A stretch of 64,000 bases of DNA from Blepharisma stoltei (taxonomy: Eukaryota > Ciliophora > Heterotrichea > Heterotrichida > Blepharismidae): NCBI GenBank assembly GCA_914767885.1, contig CAJZBQ010000030.1, positions 744,001 to 808,000 of the forward strand, given 5' to 3'. Each line of letters opens with the position of its first letter. Within the stretch, counting starts at the first letter, position 1. Below the pieces are notes generated by a model, which was not told where the DNA came from, did no database searches, and worked only from the letters and a program-made list of their open reading frames with translations. The position numbers and the translations under genes were made by a program. Shown here one piece after another: positions 48,532 to 59,541 of this stretch.

Positions 48532-49362
48532 TTTTATATTCTAAGAATGGATAATAATATGAAAAATAGGCCAACAATTGTATGCACCGGATTTTGCATT
48601 AGTAGTTATTGACTAGGATAATGAAATAGGCTTTTATTTAAAATAGGTAAAAAAATAGCATAAAGGCTGATAAAAGCGATGAATGTCTTGAGTATTTTAA
48701 ATTAATTTATTCTAAAATAAAATCAAGCACTTACCCCCCCCCCTCCGTGAGTGAACAAAAAAAATTTAGTTCACTCACGGAGGGGGTTTAATTTTTTTTT
48801 TTTAAAAAAATTTATGTTTTAAAACGCAATTTGTTTAAAATTAAACAGAATTAGCTCGAGATTTCATTATACTAATTATCACTTATATATCAATTTTTTT
48901 TTCCATAAAAAATTTTTGTTCACTCACGGAGGGGTGGTTTTTTTGGGCAAAAAATAGGGATTTTTCTAATGGTTTTGTTCACTCACGGAGGGGGGGGGAG
49001 TTAGTTAAATGAAACAATATAAGTAGCTTCAATCCGATTGCTGGACAACTCTATTTAGGAAGAAAGCACTTTTATGACTTTCCCCAATTTTAAGCCATAC
49101 ACTCTTACACTCAAAGCAAGGCTAGATAAGGTTATGGTTTATGCTAAGAAAATAAAAGAGCATCTAATCTACCTCCTAAGACCTCTCCAGAATATTTTCA
49201 GTCCCTAAGCCAAGTTCTCAGCTCAAGCAAGGATAAACTCTTTTATTTCTCCTGATCAGGCTCTTATGGATCAAGATATTCAGATAACTCTAGAATATTT
49301 TTGAAGCCAAATGAATAAGCAGACATTTCACCATAGCTTACTTATAATAGATAGCGGTAAAA
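48532..49362. other. Intergenic with MITE A5
   Basis: Between divergent SCOT and the FYR/U-box gene. Contains MITE A5. The 49.07-49.36 kb part has two short open stretches (for example MTFPNFKPYTLTLKARLDKV and SPDQALMDQDIQITLEYFW) that do not join cleanly. A small gene or a decayed exon is possible. Confidence 0.4.
48734..49003 (+). mobile_element. MITE family A copy A5 (270 bp, intergenic)
   Basis: Ends TA-CCCCCCCCCCTCCGTGAG and GGGGGGGGGAGT-TA with the usual snap-back left end and spaced double right arms. Same length as A1. Confidence 0.85.
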
Positions 49363-50301
49363 ATGCCTAAACGTAAGCGCGCGAATGATGAGGGATATGG
49401 AAGGAAAAGACAATTTTTAGGAAGGTAACCATCATTTAGAGTTGCAAATAGAAGCAAGGTCAAGAAAGTCGAGCTGCTCAACCTTGGCGCCTTTGTCCAT
49501 AAACAAGGTTGGTACAACGCTGGCTACATTTTCCCTAATGGCTACACAGCCAATGTCGAATACAAAGACATAATCGACCCAAATATCAAGATCCCTTATC
49601 TCTGCGAAATTATAGATAACGGTGGTAAGCCTTGGTTTCAAGTCACTTCTAATACAGTCAACACCACTTTTGCCGGGAAATCTCCTACAGCCTGCTGGAA
49701 GCAAATTTTAGATTGCATCAATGAAACTCTCAGATCAAGAAATCAGCCAGTGGTCAAAACTCAGGTGGCAGGCCCAGAGTACTTTGGATTAAACGACCCA
49801 AAGATAGTTGAACAAATAGAAAGCCTCGACCCTACCAAGTCTTGCGATGTGTACTGGGCTGAAAAAGAAAATATCCTTAAGGCAAGAGAATTATATGAAA
49901 ATGTCCACCCAAAATCAGACAAAAAATGCAGGAAAAGGAGAAAAGAAGACGAAGAAGACGTCCGGCTAAACGAAGACGACAATAAAGAAAACTATAGAGG
50001 AGCCTGGTCTGCGATCCAGAGAAATGAAAGATATATTCAAAGATGTGAAAAAATGGGAGCAGAAGTCCTGGTAGAAAGTGATAACCCATTGCCGGAGTAT
50101 CAAGATCCTATTACTTTACAGCCGGTAATAGCGCCTGCGCTGTCACCATATGGGCATGTGGCTGGGTATTATTCGTGGACACAGGCTTTGAAAGAGACTA
50201 ATGGGTACTGCCCATTCACAAAACTGCCACTATCAATTGAATCCATCACGAAGCTAACAAAGCAAAATTTCAGTCTTTATAAAGACCATATACTTTATTA
50301 A
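49363..50301 (+). CDS. FYR-domain protein with U-box-like C-terminus
   Basis: About 307 aa. Start ATG 49363 gives MPKRKRANDEG (nuclear-localisation-like). A 15-nt intron (49425-49439, GTAACCATCATTTAG) follows. Then F/Y-rich FYRN/FYRC signature: GAFVHKQGWYNAGYIFPNGY, YLCEIIDNGGKPWFQV, GKSPTACWKQIL. The C-terminus has DPITLQPVIAPALSPYGHV ... NGYCPFTKLPLSIESI, the core pattern of a U-box. FYR domains occur in chromatin proteins such as MLL and TBRG1. A nuclear E3-type role is inference. No insert. Confidence 0.75.
49425..49439 (+). other. 15-nt intron
   Basis: GTAACCATCATTTAG. Removing it joins QFLGR to VANRSKVKKV and is needed to reach the only nearby ATG. Confidence 0.8.
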
Positions 50302-50339
50302 TTAAACTCGTTTTACTAGTAAAAATATAATAAAACTGT

Positions 50340-51110
50340 TTATCTGATATAAATTTGTAGCCCAGAAATCCCCCAGCTTTTCTCACATGGCTGCTGTTCT
50401 AAGGTTGAGCCAAAAGAAATTATCACGCTGCTGTCAGAATGGTCAATTTTTATATCAACTGCGATTGAAAATTTTCCTTCACCTACATCATCTTCTCCAC
50501 AGATATTCATAGGGTCTTTTGAGGAGTTTACATCATAAGACTGGGTCCAGACAGTCTCCATGTCATCAGATGACCCAATTTTTAAATAAGCAGTTTCGCC
50601 ACGCCATTCATCTATCATATGGTAATTTGCTTTAACTCTTAACTGTGAATGCTCTGGCAGGTCTTTAAACTCTTTCCACGATTCTCCAGCTGAAAACTGA
50701 CAGTAACCTCCTAGCATTCTGACGCCTCCACATTCAGTAATGGTTTGGTTGCTCCATCCTTCCCCTTCGACTCCTTCAAAAGCATCATAATGAGTCAGTG
50801 CCCACTGGTCTACATTTGTAAGGATCAATTTACCTCCAAAAGTCAATGAGGCTTCTGTCAAAACACTGACCCCAAAATGAGTTTTTCTGTTGTCATCGAA
50901 GTAAAGAGGTGCATAGTCACGACAAATAAGCCCAAATGGATATGTTGAATTGAAAACGCCTAAGCGACAATTTCCATCACCGTTTATTAGCTTGATTCCT
51001 GCATTTCCTTCAATAGTTAGCTCTTGTGGCTCTAGAAGGTATGAGTAGAGCTCGGAAGCTAACGATAAGCTTAATAAGGTAAATAGATATATATTTTTTA
51101 TTATGATTGA
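50340..51110 (-). CDS. Predicted secreted/surface protein with signal peptide (5' end unresolved)
   Basis: The open frame shows a hydrophobic leader (IYLFTLLSLSLASELYS), then about 230 residues rich in Cys, Gly and Trp: NAGIKLINGDGNCRLGVFN, LTFGGKLILTNVDQWALTHY, ECGGVRMLGGYCQF, YDVNSSKDPMNICGED. It ends SWGISGLQIYIR and TAA at 50340. The beta-rich pattern suggests an extracellular lectin-like sandwich. I found no ATG directly in frame upstream, so the first codons probably lie beyond a small insert or intron. Confidence 0.6.
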   Translation of the reverse strand, partial: SIIIKNIYLFTLLSLSLASELYSYLLEPQELTIEGNAGIKLINGDGNCRLGVFNSTYPFGLICRDYAPLYFDDNRKTHFGVSVLTEASLTFGGKLILTNVDQWALTHYDAFEGVEGEGWSNQTITECGGVRMLGGYCQFSAGESWKEFKDLPEHSQLRVKANYHMIDEWRGETAYLKIGSSDDMETVWTQSYDVNSSKDPMNICGEDDVGEGKFSIAVDIKIDHSDSSVIISFGSTLEQQPCEKSWGISGLQIYIR

Positions 51111-51278
51111 TAAATAGGAAAATAGAGATAAAATACTTATAGGAAACCCAAGGAAAAAAGGTATAAAATTTCATATATAAATGAAAAACGAATAGGATTT
51201 TTTGACTGAGACTTTTTATGCAAAATTAAGGTTTCAATAATAAAATTATTATTTTCAAAGATCATTATAGCCATTTGG

Positions 51279-52082
51279 CTATTTTTTCATCAATAAAAGT
51301 CTAGAAAACTGTTTTTTCAAGTTTGAAAGCTCATCTTGCTTCTTTTTTACTTCGTCTCGAATATTCATAGTAAGTCTTTTTACTTTTCTCCTTCTTCTAA
51401 CTGTATTTTTTTCAGCTGCAGGGCTCACACATGCAGTTGCCGATTTTTTATGTATTTTTTGTTGATTTTTGCTTATAGGCGATATCAGTCCGTCTTCGAC
51501 TTTTTTCATTTCGCTTTTCTTTCACTGTATTGGGGACGTATAATATGTATGATTATAAAGGATTTTATCCAAATTTTTTGATACTAAATAATTCAAGTGT
51601 CTAGCATGGTCATGCTTATAATCAGGACTTTGAAGTGTTTCTATATAATCTGACGCAAATGTTGCGCTTTGCTTGTTTTTAAACCCAAACTCTCGTTTGC
51701 TCTGCTTTAGAGCATTTCTTATATCTGAATCGTATAGCATTGATGTGTAAATGTATTTTTTCTTCCCAGGATCATTATCTTGTAAAAGACTTAAAATGTA
51801 TTTTTCGCGTTGGATTCGCTGGAAATCGTTAAGTTCGTGTTTTTTCTTATAAATCATCTGTTTACCTGCTAGGTATTCTTGCGATTGAGTGAAATGTGGT
51901 CTTTTCAGTCTTGAGAAATTGTCGATATTTCTAACTAACCTTTTCATTCTTGTGTTTGTTTCTTTAATTTTTGATAAGCAATTATTGATATCTAAATCAA
52001 TATCTCTGAATTCGCAATTGTCAGGGCTTAAGGAATCTTTTTCACTTGGAGTTGTTCTTATTAGCAGCTTTTTATGGTCCAT
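51279..52082 (-). CDS. Uncharacterised basic protein
   Basis: 267 aa, joined through TGA Trp near 51522 (TSPIQWKKSEMKKVED). Strongly basic, with helical stretches (NDFQRIQREKYILSLLQ; DEVKKKQDELSNLKKQFSRL) and a TVRRRRKVKR patch. No family recognised. A nucleic-acid or microtubule-binding role would suit the composition but is not shown. Confidence 0.65.
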
Positions 52083-52722
52083 GATATTTTTATAAAAAAC
52101 ATTTGTGCTGAAAATATTATTATACTGAAGAAATACCTGGTATTTAGGCTTTTCGGTCTCATAGTATTAATATATTTTATTTGTTTTTTTATAATTCTCT
52201 GATCTGCATCTAATTTATATTATTCGTATCCATTAGTATCCAAATTATCCAGTAAAAGAAGCAATTTCTTTAACTTCTATGTATATAATATTTTCCTCAT
52301 TTTATTATAATATATAATAAATTTTGTTTAGATAGATTTAAGGTTATTATACTTATGCTAATATATTTATAACGATGGTATTTTCGTAGGCTTAATTTCA
52401 AGAATATATTTCACTATGCGTAGCTAATTTCATATTTAATATTCAAGACATCTTAAAGAGAATCAGATTGCATCATAATAAAATATGAGGCATTTTTCTG
52501 CTAAGGAATCAACAGTGTTAATTTTCTAAAAAATAGGAGTATGAAACTCTAAAACCATTGCAAATTTTCCATTTAAATGACCTACAATTTTTAATTTGCT
52601 CTATATACCTTTTAACTTTTTTTATATAGGAAAACTCCTATATTTTGCTTATATCTAGATCAATACTGCGATCGTAACTTAAACAAATAATATTCCTTAA
52701 TAATTAAATTTATTAAAAACAT
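52083..52722. other. Intergenic, AT-rich
   Basis: About 640 bp divergent spacer with no recognisable feature. Confidence 0.5.
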
Positions 52723-53208
52723 ATGAGTAGCTTCACTATGGTTTATTATCATATCCCTGAAGATTATGATGATCCAGAACAGCCAAACGCATTTGGAATT
52801 CCTAAAAGCATAGAGGAAATAACTCTCACTGATATCAAAAAAGCTTTTCCGGTTGAAGGTAGTTACCACTTCAGATTTAAAACATCTCACAACAAAGCGA
52901 TTATTTGGATGGATTTAAGCCATGAAGACTGCAAAGTTCCATTATATATGAACAGAATTATTACAAAAGTCACAAGAATAAGCTGGGAAAGCCAGCCTCA
53001 GCATTCTCCTAAACGACAGGATTCATTTAACCAGCAAATTCCAAGACAAGAGCCATTCTCTCAACAGATTCCTCAAAAGCCAGTACAACCTCAGTCTCCT
53101 CCACCTAAGGTGTCACCTTCATTGAATATATTTGAGCCAGAGCCAGCCAGTCAGCATGTTAACAGGAAACCAAATGAAGCTCAATTTGATTTTTTATTCC
53201 CAAGCTAA
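52723..53208 (+). CDS. DIX-like domain protein
   Basis: 161 aa. Residues about 6-90 (VYYHIPEDYDDPEQPNAFGI, ITLTDIKKAFPVEGSYHFRF, DCKVPLYMNRIITKVTRI) match the order of a DIX domain: beta strand, short helix after ITLxDxK, FRFK strand, and a final VPLYxxxIxxKV strand. The C-terminus is Gln/Pro-rich with repeated QQIP motifs. DIX domains polymerise head to tail (Dishevelled, Axin). Presence in a ciliate without canonical Wnt would be noteworthy. Domain call is moderate. Confidence 0.6.
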   Translation: MSSFTMVYYHIPEDYDDPEQPNAFGIPKSIEEITLTDIKKAFPVEGSYHFRFKTSHNKAIIWMDLSHEDCKVPLYMNRIITKVTRISWESQPQHSPKRQDSFNQQIPRQEPFSQQIPQKPVQPQSPPPKVSPSLNIFEPEPASQHVNRKPNEAQFDFLFPS

Positions 53209-53266
53209 TCCAAAAAAAAATTTAATAAAATTCAATAAAAGAAAGAAATAGCGCTATAATTTTAAT

Positions 53267-53617
53267 ATGGGATGCTATTGTTCAGGGGAAGATCGACATA
53301 GTGATTTTCATGGTTGTGTAAACCCTTTTGTTCAGGTGGTTAATGACCAAATTAAAGAATATGATGTAATTATATATTCAAAATCGAAAGATGAAAAGTC
53401 CTTTGAAGCGAAAAACTTATTGCGAAAATATTCCATTGCATTTGAGTACTTTGAACTTGACAAATTAAACGATGATAACCAAGTCCACTGTGTTTTAGTA
53501 GAGTTAACAGAAAAAAGGCACCCTCCTTATATATTTATCAATGGGAAATTTTGGGGAGGCATAGTTGAGCTACAAAAAGGGTTAGAATCAGGAGAAATCA
53601 AAGCATTATTAGCATAA
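53267..53617 (+). CDS. Glutaredoxin-like protein lacking the CPYC site
   Basis: 116 aa. N-terminal MGCYCSGEDRHS fits N-myristoylation with palmitoylatable Cys. The fold pattern is glutaredoxin: VIIYSKSKDE strand and helix, YFELDKLND, HPPYIFINGKFWGGIVELQK (cis-Pro and GG motif). The active-site segment after IYSKS lacks the CPYC/CxxS cysteines (it reads KDEKSF), so redox catalysis is unlikely and a binding role more plausible. Starts 58 bp after the DIX-like stop on the same strand. Confidence 0.75.
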   Translation: MGCYCSGEDRHSDFHGCVNPFVQVVNDQIKEYDVIIYSKSKDEKSFEAKNLLRKYSIAFEYFELDKLNDDNQVHCVLVELTEKRHPPYIFINGKFWGGIVELQKGLESGEIKALLA

Positions 53618-53661
53618 GTATTTTAAATTCTTATAATTTTACATGAAAGTAATAATTTAAA

Positions 53662-54861
53662 ATGGATTTCGATAATAGAGACAATATCTGGGAAGAGCTT
53701 TTGCAGCACAAAGCAGACCTAGTTCAATCATTTAATAAATCAAACTGCTGCAAAATATGCTTGTGCTTAGAACTTTTGAAATTTTCAGTATGCCAAGAAG
53801 GCTGCTACCCTCAGGGTGTTGAAGATTCTCTTTTGATTTCCCGGCTTCTTGACGGAATTTTAGACAGAAACTCTATATCTCGCATATCTGAATCTTTACA
53901 GACTCATTTTTCCAATATTTCATCTACAATTTCCTCACAAGCTAAGCTTGAAGAATTAGAATCCTCCTTAAAAAAATGCTCTGAAGAATTTCACGCTATT
54001 TCAGTCCTAGATCTCCCATCCCAGCTTGATAAAATCAAGAAAAATCTCGCAAATTCTGAAAATATCCCTCCAATTTCTCTAGAATGCACCCAAAAATTAG
54101 AAGAATTAGAAAAAAGATTAGCCCAGTACGAAGAAAGCCTTAATAATTTGACTAGAGAAAACGCAGAATTAAAATCAAAAATCCAAAGAGCAACAACATT
54201 ATATGAGACTTGGATGAAAAGAAGGAAAAATGAAATAGTTTCAGAGTATATGCAGATTAGGGATGAACAAGACAGGCTAAGGAATTATTTGCATGGGGTA
54301 AAAGAGCAAATTGAGAAAAATTCAGAAAGCATTGAGAAGCTCAAAAGAGAATGCATAAGACCAGAAACTAAAACTCAATTAGAAGAAATTATAAAAGAAT
54401 ACCAGAATTACAAAGACATTTGGAATCAGCAAAAAATCTCGTTTGACACTTCTATGTCCTCGATAAAAAAGCTTTCAAATGGCGCCCAGGAGTCTTTAAA
54501 AGATCTAGACCAAACATGAAAAGAAATCCAATTTATTAAAGCAAGGCAAGATAACTTAAAAAAGTGGCAAAAAGAGTGCAAAGAAATTTCAAAGCATTCT
54601 GATAATTTACTAGTAGCTGCAGATTCAGTGTTTTCAAGCCAGCAAGAATTCAAGGATTTCCAGCAGAATATTTTAGAAAAACTAGATAATTTGAGATCTG
54701 AAGTAGAAGCTATGAAAGGGCAGCGAGAAATATATAGACCGAATTACTATGAAAGAAACGTAGATGAGGATTATTTTCATAATGGAAGTTTAATTGGGAA
54801 TTCGTGGACTTGCTGCAAAAGGGATCAATATTCACAAGGCTGCCAAAAACGCCAAAGATAA
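53662..54861 (+). CDS. Coiled-coil protein with Cys-rich ends
   Basis: About 399 aa, joined through TGA Trp near 54517 (DLDQTWKEIQFIK). The N-terminus has CCKICLCLELLKFSVC and GCYP. The middle is a long coiled coil (ECTQKLEELEKRLAQYEESL onward). The C-terminus reads GNSWTCCKRDQYSQGCQKR, a small Cys motif like those closing other ciliate coiled-coil proteins. No catalytic domain. Family unknown. Confidence 0.7.
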
Positions 54862-54911
54862 TAATGATTAATTTATTGATTTTTTATATTTTCTTAAATT
54901 TTAGAATTTAA

Positions 54912-56451
54912 ATGGAAGTTTCAAATCTTTATGACCTTTTAGGAATTGCAAGAACTGCCTCACAAGAAGAAGTAAAAAAAGGATATAGAAAATCATGCTT
55001 AGTCCATCATCCTGACAAAGGTGGAGATCCAGAAATGTTTAAGGATATATCAAAAGCATTTGAAACTTTGTCAGATCCGAGAAAAAGGGCTTTATATGAC
55101 CAACAGCTGGATAGGACAAATTCTTCTGATGGGGCAAATCCACAGCCAAGATCTGATAAGCGCCAAGCTACAAAAAAACAAAAAACACAGCCTGGCCCTC
55201 CACAGTCTGAATCTGGCCCAAGCGAAATTCCGCAAAATCCTGAAAATTTATCTGTAAAAGAGCTTAAAAGCTTATTAAGCTCACTTGGCATAAGGCATGA
55301 TGACTGTGTAGAAAAAGCTGAACTTTTGCAGAGACTGAGGGAAAGAAAAAACAAAGCCAAACGAAAAACTGCTACAAACCCATCATCCATCAGCCAATTA
55401 GCTATAAAAATCCTTAGCATTGGTGATCCAGAATGTGGTAAATCTTGTATAATTAAAAGATACTGTGAAGGAAGATTTGTGAATCGTTATATTTCTACTA
55501 TTGGTGTCGACTATGGTGTCAAAAAACTTACAATACAAAATGTAAAAGTCGCTATTAATTTTTTTGATTTATCTGGGCAGCAGGATTACGAAGAAATAAG
55601 GAGAGATTTTTATAGAGACTCCCAAGGAGTTTTACTAGTTTTTGAACTAAATGACAAAAACACGTTTAATAATTTGACAAGATGGGAAAGAGAAGCCAGA
55701 AGCAATGGACTTAACTTGCAAGAAGTCGATGTAGTCGTGTGTGGGAATAAAGTAGATTTAAATGGAAGAGAAGTTACAGCTCAAGAAGCAAATAAATGAA
55801 GCTCGAGCAGAGGGTATAAATATTTCGATGTAAGTGCTAATAATGGACAAGGGATTTCTGAAGCTTTAGATTCATTGTTTGCAAGTGTAGTTTCAAGGAT
55901 TAGGGTTATTAAAGTCAGGCGCTAGCCATATTTGTGGCGACCTCCCGTATGGGAGGTTCTACAGCTTTTCGACTCCAGCCAGAGGGCCTATCCCTTTATG
56001 AGTGCCCTTCCGGTACCTTCTGTTTCTTCCTTGCCTTCAGGCTTCAGTCTTGAGTGTGCGGCTGCTACGGGCGATTGGAGTAGCTTGATTCCAAGGATCA
56101 AGTCTTTGGAGTATATCTGATGTCGAAGTGCCTTTCTTCGACAGCTACAGGAAAAAGACTGCTCCCCTGCGGCCTGAGCAAAACCCCCAGTTTTTCGGTT
56201 GAGGAATGCCCATGGGTCCTCGGATCCAAAGGACCTCCATTTCCAACCACAGGAAAGCAGCCAAAACCTACCCGGATGCACACGTCTTGAGCTTGCATTT
56301 ATTCTCGGCTCGGGTCCGTCCCATTTCGCCGTAGCCATAAGGTCTGGACTGCTACGCCAATAGGGCTGGTTGACACGTGCCGCCATTTTATGTATATGTC
56401 ATTTCAAGGAATTTGAGGAATAGAGAATCACTGCTGTCAAGTTTAATATAA
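54912..56451 (+). CDS. J-domain / SAP-like / Rab GTPase fusion
   Basis: About 344 aa after removing SINE-like S8. Residues 1-70: J domain with LYDLLGIARTASQEEVKKGY, HPD motif and FKDISKAFETLSDP. About 110-145: SAP/ARMET-like helix pair (NLSVKELKSLLSSLGIRHDD). From about 165: small GTPase with P-loop GDPECGKSCIIKRY, switch I with STIGVDYG, FDLSGQQDYEEI, CGNKVDL and DVSANNGQG. The domains are in the opposite order to animal DNAJC27/RBJ (Rab then J). FDLSGQQ has Gln-Gln where most Rabs have AGQE. TGA near 55797 is Trp. The C-terminal join SVYVISRNLRNRES is inferred; no prenylation Cys is seen. Confidence 0.82.
55902..56401 (-). mobile_element. SINE-like element S8
   Basis: About 500 bp, minus-strand head ATACATAAAATGGCGGC, GC-rich body containing a CCCAGTTTTTCGGTTGAGG block shared with S7 and S9. 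Flanked by TTTCAAGGATT / TTTCAAGGAATT. Suggested excision TA pair 55888-55889 / 56393-56394 (505 bp) keeps the Rab frame. Confidence 0.75.
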
Positions 56452-56847
56452 TTCTGTTAGAATAGTCTACGAAAATATTTTGATAAATGAAGTCAATGGC
56501 CTATGTGAGTAATTTCTAGTAAAAATATCAATGCTTAATCTGCTGATTTTTATTTTTTTTTGTAAGGGTTTTAAAGAAGGCTAATTTTTCTAATTATCGT
56601 TCTTAATTTTATATCCTTTTTATAATATTTTATAACTATATATAATTTATAGCACATAAAAGCAAAAATCGTGCTAAATCTTGATTAAATATAAAATTCA
56701 TCAAAGGAAAAATTTATTCTATTCCCCAATTTTTTTACCATCCATACAATGCCAATAATTTATGGCCTTGGTGATTGCTTTGAATCTTCTCCAATTAGTG
56801 AATACAATTAAATTATTACTTACAGCACTTTAATTACATATAAACAC
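56452..56847. other. Intergenic, AT-rich
   Basis: About 400 bp between convergent genes; nothing recognisable. Confidence 0.5.
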
Positions 56848-57075
56848 TTATCTGATAGCGTGAAGCAGCTGGGATACTTCAACACTCGTAATTTCCTTGC
56901 TTACTCGTCGTCGATTATATAAGGCATTTTGGTCCAGCTTCAGAGAAGGAGCCTTTTTAGCTTTGACTATTAACAACTTTCTTCGCTCTTCTTGAACCGT
57001 AGCTGGATCATTCTCTTTAGTATCCACCACAGAGTGGTTCGCTTTACTTGACTGTTTTCCTGCACAAACTCCCAT
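56848..57075 (-). CDS. Small MGVC-type basic protein
   Basis: 75 aa from ATG 57073-57075 (MGVCAGKQSSKANHSVVDTK), an N-myristoylation plus palmitoylation-like start. A basic C-terminal helix (LIVKAKKAPSLKLDQNALYN, RRRVSKEI) follows. Resembles small lipid-anchored adaptors in ciliates; function unknown. Confidence 0.55.
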   Translation of the reverse strand: MGVCAGKQSSKANHSVVDTKENDPATVQEERRKLLIVKAKKAPSLKLDQNALYNRRRVSKEITSVEVSQLLHAIR

Positions 57076-57218
57076 ATTTTTATAAATTTCCATTCAGGTG
57101 CTTAAAATGAAGTCGAAATCTGAGCCACGATAATGAAAATCAAAAATAATAAAAATAAATAGAATTTTGGTTTCAAAAAGGGAACTTTCTACGTCTCTTG
57201 ATAAACGATTAATGATTA

Positions 57219-57650
57219 TGATTATTAATGCCGTTCGCCTAGCAGGGCGGAATTTCCACCCCTACATTCATGCACCCCGAAGAGGCTCGAAGGATTGCTG
57301 CAAACAAGGGATTCGCATACCGATATTGACTTTCATGGCTCCTGAAGTCTAAGGCCTAAGCCTGGGCCGAAACTCCCAGTTTCTCGTTAGGCAAATACCG
57401 TCTTCAGGGCCTGTAGAGTCATATTGCCCTTCAGGCGTTGGCCGACCCTGCCCTTTCCAATTGCTGTTCGGGGAAAACTCTAAGTCCCAAGATTACTCCC
57501 TGAGGCCCGAGAAAAGCCTAGCCTGACGTACATAAAGGATTGCCAACCCCTTTCCACCTAAATCTCCATCACTGGGGCCGTTGCCTGCAAGTGTTGAAGA
57601 ATAGGGTCGAGAGGTCGGGTGGTATATCATCACCCATTTTATATAAAAAA
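57219..57650 (-). mobile_element. SINE-like element S9 (intergenic)
   Basis: About 430 bp, minus-strand head TATATAAAATGGGTGATG, tail ATGATTATGATTATTAATG-like simple repeat at the other end. Short flanking repeat AATGATTA. Shares GCCTGGGCCGAAACTCCCAG with S7. Confidence 0.65.
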
Positions 57651-57882
57651 AATGATTAATTAAAAAAAATCTAAATTTTCGAATTCTTTATTTTTGAATT
57701 TTAAAATCTGAAACCCTATAAAAATCAACGAATTTAAATAAAAAAGTTAAATTTATAACTATGATATTAAAGCTCTGTATTTAGCAATAACTTTTGATGA
57801 TATCATAATCATTTTATTAATTTAAAAAATAATGAGGTTAATTATCCAGTGAATTTGAAAATTTGTTTCATTTCAATAGAAA

Positions 57883-58917
57883 TTAAGCTAGTGAAAAATC
57901 CAGTAATAATTCTGGCCCAAGCTGTGCGTTTATTAAATTTAATTGCTTCCCTGATGAAAAGTGTTCAGGTAAATAGTTAGAAACTGGAATATCATCACTC
58001 AGCAATCCCATAGCTTTGTATGCAGATGCTACTAATTCTGAGCAGAAAAAGCCTTCTTCGTTGCTATCTTCCTCTTTTTTGCCTTTTTTTGAGCTCTTTC
58101 GGGGACTTGCTGTAAGCATTTTGCCTTCTACCTCTTTTAAAAAAATCTCCAAATTTTCCATTGCAGGTTCGTTTCTATCAAATTCTAAGCTTCTATATAC
58201 AATTCTTTTATACTTTTGATTTTCATGGTTTTCCATAAAATCCTCCCACATATTAATTCTAACCCCTTGCTCTTCAGTCTCAATAATCCCAATCTTCCCA
58301 TTTCCTCACTTCAATATCATTGCAATATAATCATACTTGCTTCTTGTGATCCCTCTTTTTAGTTTGGCTTTCAGACTTTTGCTTTTAAATAGCAGCAAAT
58401 CCCCAGTCCTCGCGTCTTCTTTTAGCTTTTCTTCACTTATTCTTGGGGTTTTCCAAAACTTGTGTTTAGGCTTATCAATGATTTTACTATTCCTAAAACC
58501 ATCAGAAGCCTCAATATGATAGATTAAAGCTAAAGCCCAGTCTTTATTTTCAGTTTCATTTTTACCTCTTAGCCGAAAAGGCTTAGTAGAGCCAAAAGGG
58601 GTTAGGGTTATTTCGGCAGGATTGTCAGGGTTGTCTACATTTAAATCAACAGTGACTAAATCAAAATTTATAGAAAGCTTGGGCTGGCTGCTTTCAGGCT
58701 TGTTGTAGTAATAAAGAGTTTTGTCACGAAGAACGAAATATCGCCGCTGTCAGCGATGAAATAGGTGATGAGATCTTTTTTGAAGCCAGCCTGATTTTTC
58801 AGGGAGACTCAGGCTGGAGCGGGTAGAAATAGAATGAGAAGGTTCAGAAGCTGTAGGTCTTAAATTTCTTTTTGGGGATTCACAATCTTGAGGAATTGAT
58901 ATACTTGCTGATTCCAT
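57883..58917 (-). CDS. PH-domain protein with NlpC/P60-like (permuted papain) hydrolase domain
   Basis: 344 aa, no insert. After a Ser-rich start (ATG 58915-58917), a PH domain: KSGWLQKRSHHLFHRWQRRY (W is TGA at the conserved PH Trp), FVLRDKTLYYY, ending DWALALIYHIE. Then a cysteine-hydrolase-like domain: RTGDLLLFKSKS, SKYDYIAMILKWGNGKIGII, and GFFCSELVASAYKAMGLL with the probable catalytic Cys, as in YiiX-type permuted papain amidases. Probably acts at a phosphoinositide-containing membrane; substrate unknown. Confidence 0.75.
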
Positions 58918-59541
58918 TTCTGCTTATGATTTTGGATAAAATAATGCAATTTTTTAATTATAGGGATAGCAAATATATTCTTTATATCTGCCTATTAAAT
59001 AAGATATGTGGCTGTAGCCAGCACAAAAATAAGCTTGCATTATAATTGCTAGGAAAATTATATTATCTTTTGCCTATATTGCTTATATAGGCTGGTGCAC
59101 CAAAATTTTCTCCAACGTTTGAAGAAATTTCTACATGTGACACAATTAAATATGGAACGTATGAGTTAGGGTTCTGTTCCCTATACTCGTCCTAGTGAGG
59201 GAAGTTCATTCTTTCTGAAGGAAATTAGTGTTGGGACTGCTCCGGCAGCCCCAAGTGTACTTAAATCACATTCAAGCAACGAAGAGAGACTCGTCCGGGC
59301 CATAGGCAACTGTAACGGTTCGACGTTTAGGCCGATTCCACCTACCGTTGCTCAGAGCTGTTAGCTAGTGGATGGAATTCATAAAGGAGGAGCTTGTATT
59401 GTTAGATCCTAAGCTAAGTGGGGGTCAACGAAGAGTTATCGTAATCTTAATCTTAATCCTACATGTGAATTCTCTATATCTTAGCATGCCAGTCTAGATA
59501 AGCAATTTATGCAACACATAATATGAATTTGATTAATTTAC
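58918..59541. other. Intergenic with S10
   Basis: Spacer between the PH-amidase start and the UPF1 stop; contains SINE-like S10, otherwise AT-rich. Confidence 0.5.
59141..59458 (+). mobile_element. SINE-like element S10 (intergenic)
   Basis: About 318 bp, diverged head ACAATTAAATATGGAACG, tail GTAATCTTAATCTTAATC (short tandem repeat). Exact 10-bp duplication CTACATGTGA at 59131-59140 and 59459-59468. Confidence 0.75.
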
